From Ampelocalamus luodianensis (lineage: Eukaryota; Streptophyta; Magnoliopsida; Poales; Poaceae), in contig CM070618.1 of assembly GCA_036346255.1 (NCBI GenBank), positions 59,841,655 through 59,905,654 of the forward strand: a DNA stretch of 64,000 nucleotides, read 5' to 3'. The notes under the pieces were generated by a model. That model was not told where the DNA came from, did not search any database, and saw nothing but the letters and a program-made list of their open reading frames with translations. A program made the translations under genes and the position numbers. Below are positions 59,330 through 64,000 of the stretch, one piece after another. The first letter of the stretch is position 1, and every line of letters starts with the position of its first letter.

Positions 59330-60220
59330 TGATGAGACATTTGCTCTGTTGCTAGATTGGAAGCCATTAGCATTCTGCTTGCATTTCTTTGCTTCTAAGG
59401 GCTTTAGATTATATCGGATGGATGTTAAGAGTGCCTTTTGAATGGTTTTATAGAGGAGGAAGTGTATGTTAGACAACCCCCAAGTTTTGAGAATCCCAAG
59501 CATCCACATCATGTTTTCAAGCTATCAAAGCCTTGTATGGTCTTAAGCAAGCCCCTAGAGCTGGTATGATAGACTTAAGACCTTTACTTAAGAATGATTT
59601 TGAGATGGGTAAGGTAGACAAGACCACTGTTCATCCTTAGGCGTGGCAATGACTTCCTGCTTGCTCGATTTATGTAGATGATATTATCTTTGGTGGTTCT
59701 TCTCATGCTCTTGTTTCGATTTTTACGAGACCATGTCCAGGAATTTGAGATGAGTATGATGGGAGAGCTCAATTATTTTAGGGCTTCAAATCAAGCAATG
59801 CAAGGAAGGGATCTTCATCCATCGACGAAGTACACCAAGGATCTGCGAAGCGCTTGAGATGGGCGGCGCAGCCGATCGCCACTCCCATGGCGACCGGTAT
59901 TTGGATCCAGATGAGGAAGGAGAAGCCGTGGATCAACGCGAGTACGCGGCATGATCGGTTCATACCATACTGACGGCCTCAGGCCGGACATCCATTTGTT
60001 TGCCTGCATGCGAGGTTTGAGCGTCTCGAGGACTTCCCATCGCCAAGCCGTTAAGCGCATCTTCAGGTATTTACACTCTACCCTCCAGTATGGCATTTAC
60101 ACTCTACCCTCCAGTATGGCATCTTCAGGTATTTACACTCTACCCTCCAGTATGGCATCTTCAGGTATTTACACTCTACCCTCCAGGTATTTACACTGCA
60201 ATTTGTGGATGTTTTAGCTA
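59330..60220 (+). pseudogene. C2 pol: reverse transcriptase and RNase H
   Basis: Reverse transcriptase pieces are KGFRLYRMDVKSAF (near 59398), KLSKALYGLKQAP and the catalytic SIYVDDIIFGGSSHAL near 59665. RNase H begins near 59950 with PDIHLFACM, then RQAVKRIFRYLHSTLQYG near 60045. The frame is broken by stops, and a 36-bp unit is repeated at 60059-60197. Confidence 0.85.
60059..60197 (+). repeat. 36-bp tandem repeat within the C2 RNase H region
   Basis: Two full units (60059 and 60121), a 26-base partial unit (60095) and a longer last one (60157) share ATTTACACTCTACCCTCCAG. The 36-bp unit keeps the frame and the partial unit does not. Confidence 0.88.
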
Positions 60221-61320
60221 GTTGCGCAATTAGTGATCCTTTTGTGACATTGGCCCTGTCAAAATTGCGATGTTAGATCTTGAATCTAGTATTGATCATT
60301 ACTTGAGCTTCTTGTTCTTTTAAGAATCTAAATCTGCTCTTGTGAACAAAAAAGGGAGGTCTCTTTTGTGCGAAAAACTGATCTCACCAATTCTTTCTTA
60401 TGAGACGGCTTGAAAATCTGTTGAAAAATGGCGTTTGAGACAATTTGAGCAAAATGATTCAATTCGGGACTTGTTTGTCTCTTAATGTGGTCATTGTTAG
60501 CGTCTTGGTCTCACATTGACATTTTGACATGACCGATATCATCTTAGGATCCTGTTGATGGACTTGCTAGATTTGAAGTTTTGCTTAAAATGCTAAAATT
60601 CATTGCTTTATATTGAGCCTTCTTGCTTTAGCTTTGTTATATATGTCTTCTCATGATCTTGCTAAGCGCATTCGGTGATATGGTGTTTATGCAAAATTTG
60701 AGATGCTAGCTTGTTCTTTTAGGTAATCTCCAAAGCTTCTTGTAATCCAAAATTGAAAAATTCAAAAATATGAAGCCACTTCATTGCATTTCATGCATGC
60801 TCCTTCTTATGCTTTTCCTCATTCTCGCATTTGTTATCTCCGGGCGAGAGGAAGGCGTGATTCCTTGATGACTCCATTGTCAAAGGGGAGAAGATATTTC
60901 AAAATGTGTAAAGGAGAAGTTTTAAAACATTAAAGAGGAGAAAATTGGAGAATTTGAAATTTTAAATTTTGAGGATCATAGTGAGGGAGTTCCATATTTG
61001 CATTCTTATGGTCTTATTGCTCTTCTGAACTTGAATTGCAATTCTTGATCCTCACCATGATCAAAGGTCATTTGAACAATTGTTCTTTCATATGGACCTT
61101 AAGTGAGATTTTTGACCCTTCTTTGGAAATTGAAGCTTTCTTGTTTTCTTTTGCCTTATCTCACTTGCGATGCTATTACGAAAGCGAGCTTGGTCATTTC
61201 CTTTGCTTTTTCTTGCATATGGACCAAGTTGTGCCTTTCGCTTGCAAGCGTTGAGTTTTACTTTTCAAACCTCAAAACTTGCATTTGTTGGAAATTGCCA
61301 ATGTGATCATCAAGGGAGAT
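60221..61320 (+). other. C2 3' untranslated region and polypurine tract
   Basis: This is 1.1 kb between the RNase H remnant and the LTR. SIRE-type elements often carry an envelope-like ORF here; I see none. AAGGGAGAT just before 61321 is the probable polypurine tract. Confidence 0.65.
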
Positions 61321-63107
61321 TGTGGATATCATGGGGATATGCTCATGATCTTAGGATGATGTGTCAATTGGCAATGGCGTTGAAGGTTTGCGAAACACGA
61401 GTTTCGGCAAAGTTCGATTCTGTCGAGTCTCAAGCGGTCGGCCGGCCATGGTGGCGATCGGACCGCCCTCTCGGTGTTTTGTCTTTGGTGGTCGACGGTC
61501 GTCCCAAAAATAGAGGTGTAGGCAAGTGAGAGATTCTCACGCACTTGGTCCCATATTTTTGGAGCTTCGGTCAAAGTTCTATTCGTTTTAAATTTCCGAG
61601 AGGTTGCGGATTTGTGTTGAAATTTTGGCTAAGTCCTTTGTGTGGCGGCCGGCCGCCTACTGCGCCTTGATCGGCCCGTGATGAAGTCGAACCGGCCAAA
61701 GTGTGGTCGACGGTTTCCATGAAGTTAAGCGTCGCGGTGTGGCGGCGTGATGATTGTTGTTAGGTCAAGTTCGTGGATTTCATGGCATATGTGTTGCATG
61801 ATGCATGTTTTGACTAACGTGGGTCAAGTTGTGAAGAACTTGTTCCGAATTCGATTTGCTTGTCTATTGTTGTGCGGGTTGCTTGGTGGTCAACGACGGT
61901 CAGGCGAGGATGATCGGGACTAGGCTTGGAGAGCGAGGTTCAAAGCGATCGGCGATGCGGGTGAAGTCGTTGACTCAAGCATGGTGCAAGATGGACAAAG
62001 GTGACCGAACGGCGGTTGGTGCGGCCAGTTGAATCCGGCGCGGTCGGTGCAAGTGCCATGGTGGTTTCGGTGGGGCGGATGGGAGAACTTGCCGACATGA
62101 TGAGCGTTGGATCAACCTACACGTGGCGAACAGCCCGCACAATATGAACACGGCGCTTTAAAATGCGTGCGTGTGTCACCCGTTGTTTTGGGCCTTAACG
62201 GAGCCCATTAGGAGACTCTATTAGAAACCCTAAGCCTCCACTATAAATAGAGGAGGAGGTGGTGCACCTTTCCCTCCCGACCTTTCGACGTTTCATTGTT
62301 TAGAAACCCTAATTTGCTTAGGGAGGAGGAGAGGAGGTTAGGGTTCTAGAGAGTTGGATTTGATTTCGTGCTCATGTATTGAGTCTTTGTCATCCATTGA
62401 TGGAGTGGCGTAAACAGATCAAATCAATCCAAAGAAGTTTCTTCAAAAGTGAGTTCATGTGCTTTCTTTCTCTCTTTTGATGAATTGAGTCTTTGCTTGA
62501 TCCGCGAGTTATTGCTTAGTTTCTTGGCGTGATTTAGCTTGCGTGGCGTGTGAGAATACATCTAGGATCATCAAGATCATCAATCACCCACGTGCAAGTC
62601 TTAAGATCATATTTTCGTTTTGACTCGTTTTTACCTAACTTCGCTCAAGCGGTAAAAGGTCTGAACCTGAGCAAAATTATCACAATTGTTGCTTGGAATA
62701 GGTTCTCGACATCCTTAGGAAGTTGTGTGTCAAGTTTCACGAAGTTTGGACTCACGAATCAAAAGTTTGATCAATTTGCGTTTGGTTTGTCGGCCTGTTT
62801 TCTCTGTTCATCGAGCGAGAGGTCGACCTCGTGAAATCGATCTCGACGCCGCCCGAGAGCGGTCGACCGTGGATCGTCGACCGCCCGGTGACCGTCGACC
62901 GCCCGTGAGAGTCGGACGGTGTTTGGTTTTGTGTTGATTTTACTTTGGGGTTTTGAGTTGATTCAATACAAGTCTTCCGCTTGCATGATTGATTGATCTT
63001 CATAGCTTTCATAGCTATTGGAGTGAGATTCGTATTGAATTGATTTTGGGAGAAAAAGAGATCGTGCTCCTATTCACCCCCCCTCTAGTCGCCTTTTCGG
63101 TCCAACA
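61321..63107 (+). repeat. C2 3' LTR
   Basis: 1787 bp, with TATAAATA at 62242-62249. It differs from the 5' LTR by one gap of about 120-130 bp and many 1-4 base gaps at CAG/CTG/CCG contexts. Confidence 0.93.
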
Positions 63108-63112
63108 CTACC

Positions 63113-63330
63113 CCTATTTTCTCCCGTCTTGCCGCCCCGCTCGCGCTGGGACGCTTGACCACCGGCCCAGCCTCCGCCTGGTCGCCTTGGACCCGTGTTG
63201 ACTGCCTAGGCGGGCCGAGCGCCTAGGGGGCCGTCTGGGAGGCTTGCGCCCAGCACCTAGGCGGTGCCTAGGCGGGCAAGGCAGCTGCCTAAGGGAACAC
63301 TGGTGGTCAGATGAGGTCCCTAAGGCGACG
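63113..63330. repeat. Terminal-type GCCTAGGCG repeats of an unidentified DNA transposon
   Basis: At 63190-63290 GCCTAGGCGG and close variants occur about six times, followed by CCTAAGGGAACACTGGTG. This looks like the subterminal part of a hAT-type element whose end would read CAGTGTTCCC. The matching other end is not certain. Confidence 0.45.
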
Positions 63331-63369
63331 TCCGGACTGCTGGTGTCTCATTCGTCATGTGGATTTCTC

Positions 63370-63990
63370 GTATGACATTTCTTGAAGGTGTGCATCTCTT
63401 CGTATGACACCCGGCTCCCTGCAAATGGAGCACTTCTTCGTACGACGCCCTGCTTCTGCTTCGTCCATATCATTCTTGATGCATCGTACCTGTCACTAGT
63501 CAACCTTTCCCTTCAGCCTATCAATGTCCATAGCCCAGATAAGTTGCTCCTAGGTCGGATGACCAGTGAAATGGCTAACCACACCGTAACCATAAATCTA
63601 TGTACTCCAGGTTTGCACCACATCCTCCTTGTTGAAATAGTCAGAGAGGTACTGGCAGGGATGCTGCGCCACCGTTGAATATGCGGTCATGACATGGGAG
63701 CAGGTCCTATGTGGAAGAAAAGGCTTGTTGCAAGTACATACGCAACTAGCGCGGCGTAGCGTGCACTCATGGTGATCCTCTCACGGTTTGTCCCGCGACG
63801 TCTTTTATACCTACACAGTATCTCGGAGCAAAGCTCCCTTTATGTCCATCTTGAATGTCCGGTGCATCTCAACCTTCTTGCTCTTCTTCTCTATGTACTT
63901 CGTGATCATGGTAAAGTAGAGTACTCTGTCATTTATTATAGCGAGCGACGCATTGTTGCTTCTGACAACAAAATAATTTATGGTACCTTA
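63370..63990 (-). pseudogene. Mutator-like transposase remnant: SWIM zinc finger and zinc knuckle
   Basis: On the minus strand, 63738-63598 is one open frame. It reads CTCNKPFLPHRTCSHV, then QHPCQYLSDYFNKEDVV, and ends at a TAG. The CxCx(n)CxH pattern is the SWIM zinc finger found near the C terminus of MuDR-type transposases and FAR1-like proteins. Downstream (63391-63450) CSICREPG and, after one frameshift, CHTKRCT form a CCHC knuckle, the usual end of such proteins. Upstream (63987-63811) a 58-codon frame contains YFTMITKYIEKKSKK and KMDIKGALLRDTV. It may belong to the same ORF, but I do not recognise it. The MULE catalytic core would lie beyond the window. Confidence 0.6.
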
Positions 63991-64000
63991 GAGAATTGCC

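Larger units (their letters stand above)
53172..63107 (+). mobile_element. C2: Ty1/copia retrotransposon, probably SIRE/Maximus clade
   Basis: The target duplication CTACC (53167-53171 and 63108-63112) encloses LTRs at 53172-55091 and 61321-63107. Both start TGTGGATATC and end GGTCCAACA. The primer site, gag with two knuckles, protease, integrase, reverse transcriptase and RNase H follow in copia order on the + strand. Length near 10 kb, LTRs of 1.8-1.9 kb and the gag start MDKYSSKPHIFDGHDYAFW suggest SIRE/Maximus (inference). Every coding domain is broken. Confidence 0.95.

Noticed and set aside
60059..60197. CRISPR-like array
   Set aside because: Units are contiguous without spacers and encode part of RNase H. 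The genome is a plant.
60221..61320. Envelope-like ORF expected in SIRE-type elements
   Set aside because: No frame longer than about 70 codons and no signal peptide or membrane pattern in order.

Overview
This window is nuclear DNA of a flowering plant, most likely a grass. Three things point there: a GC-rich first exon followed by AT-rich introns, GC-rich leaders, and chromodomain-bearing Ty3/gypsy elements with LTRs of 2.4 to 5 kb. About 85 percent of it is transposable-element sequence. One multi-exon host gene on the minus strand is visible (exons between 13675 and 19403).

Layout. (1) 1-11787: a chromodomain Ty3/gypsy element (called G1, + strand) whose 5' end lies outside the window. 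It has gag and pol, and a 3' LTR of about 5.1 kb. (2) 11788-13674: intergenic DNA with a decayed SANT/Myb-type DNA-binding ORF of the PIF/Harbinger ORF1 kind. (3) 13675-19403: the host gene, minus strand, five exons. It would encode about 1262 residues of a charged, RS/RE-rich nuclear-type protein, but one base is missing in a CT-rich hexamer repeat of exon 1. (4) 19692-26717: a Ty1/copia element (C1, minus) with 250-bp LTRs and an ATTTT target duplication, inserted 280-290 bp upstream of the gene start and in the same orientation. (5) 26851-48805: an autonomous-type hAT transposon with 12-bp TIRs, an 8-bp target duplication and a BED/hAT transposase on the minus strand. It is swollen to 22 kb by three later events: gypsy G2 (27791-38097, minus, TSD ACTTG), a 5'-truncated gypsy G3 (39866-46656, +), and a solo LTR inside the LTR of G3 (42004-45416, TSD GTTAT). 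(6) 49461-52925: a solo gypsy LTR on the minus strand with TSD CATCA. (7) 53172-63107: a complete but decayed Ty1/copia element of SIRE/Maximus type (C2, +, TSD CTACC). (8) 63113-64000: remains of a transposon with GCCTAGGCG repeats and a Mutator-like transposase with a SWIM zinc finger.

How it fits together. Removing the insertions in reverse order (solo LTR from G3, G3 and G2 from hAT, then hAT and C1) puts DNA now 29 kb away within a few hundred bases of the gene start. The C1 LTR nearest the gene carries a TATA box pointing at it, so the LTR may now supply its promoter.

The points most worth checking are: a leader ORF upstream of gag in G2; a palindromic motif (CTATTCGAATAG) shared by all seven gypsy LTR copies; a hairpin shared by three gypsy elements between the pol stop and the polypurine tract; and small length differences between paired repeat copies that cluster at CAG/CTG/CCG sites and may be base-calling artefacts of methylated DNA. 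All alignments and counts were made by eye.
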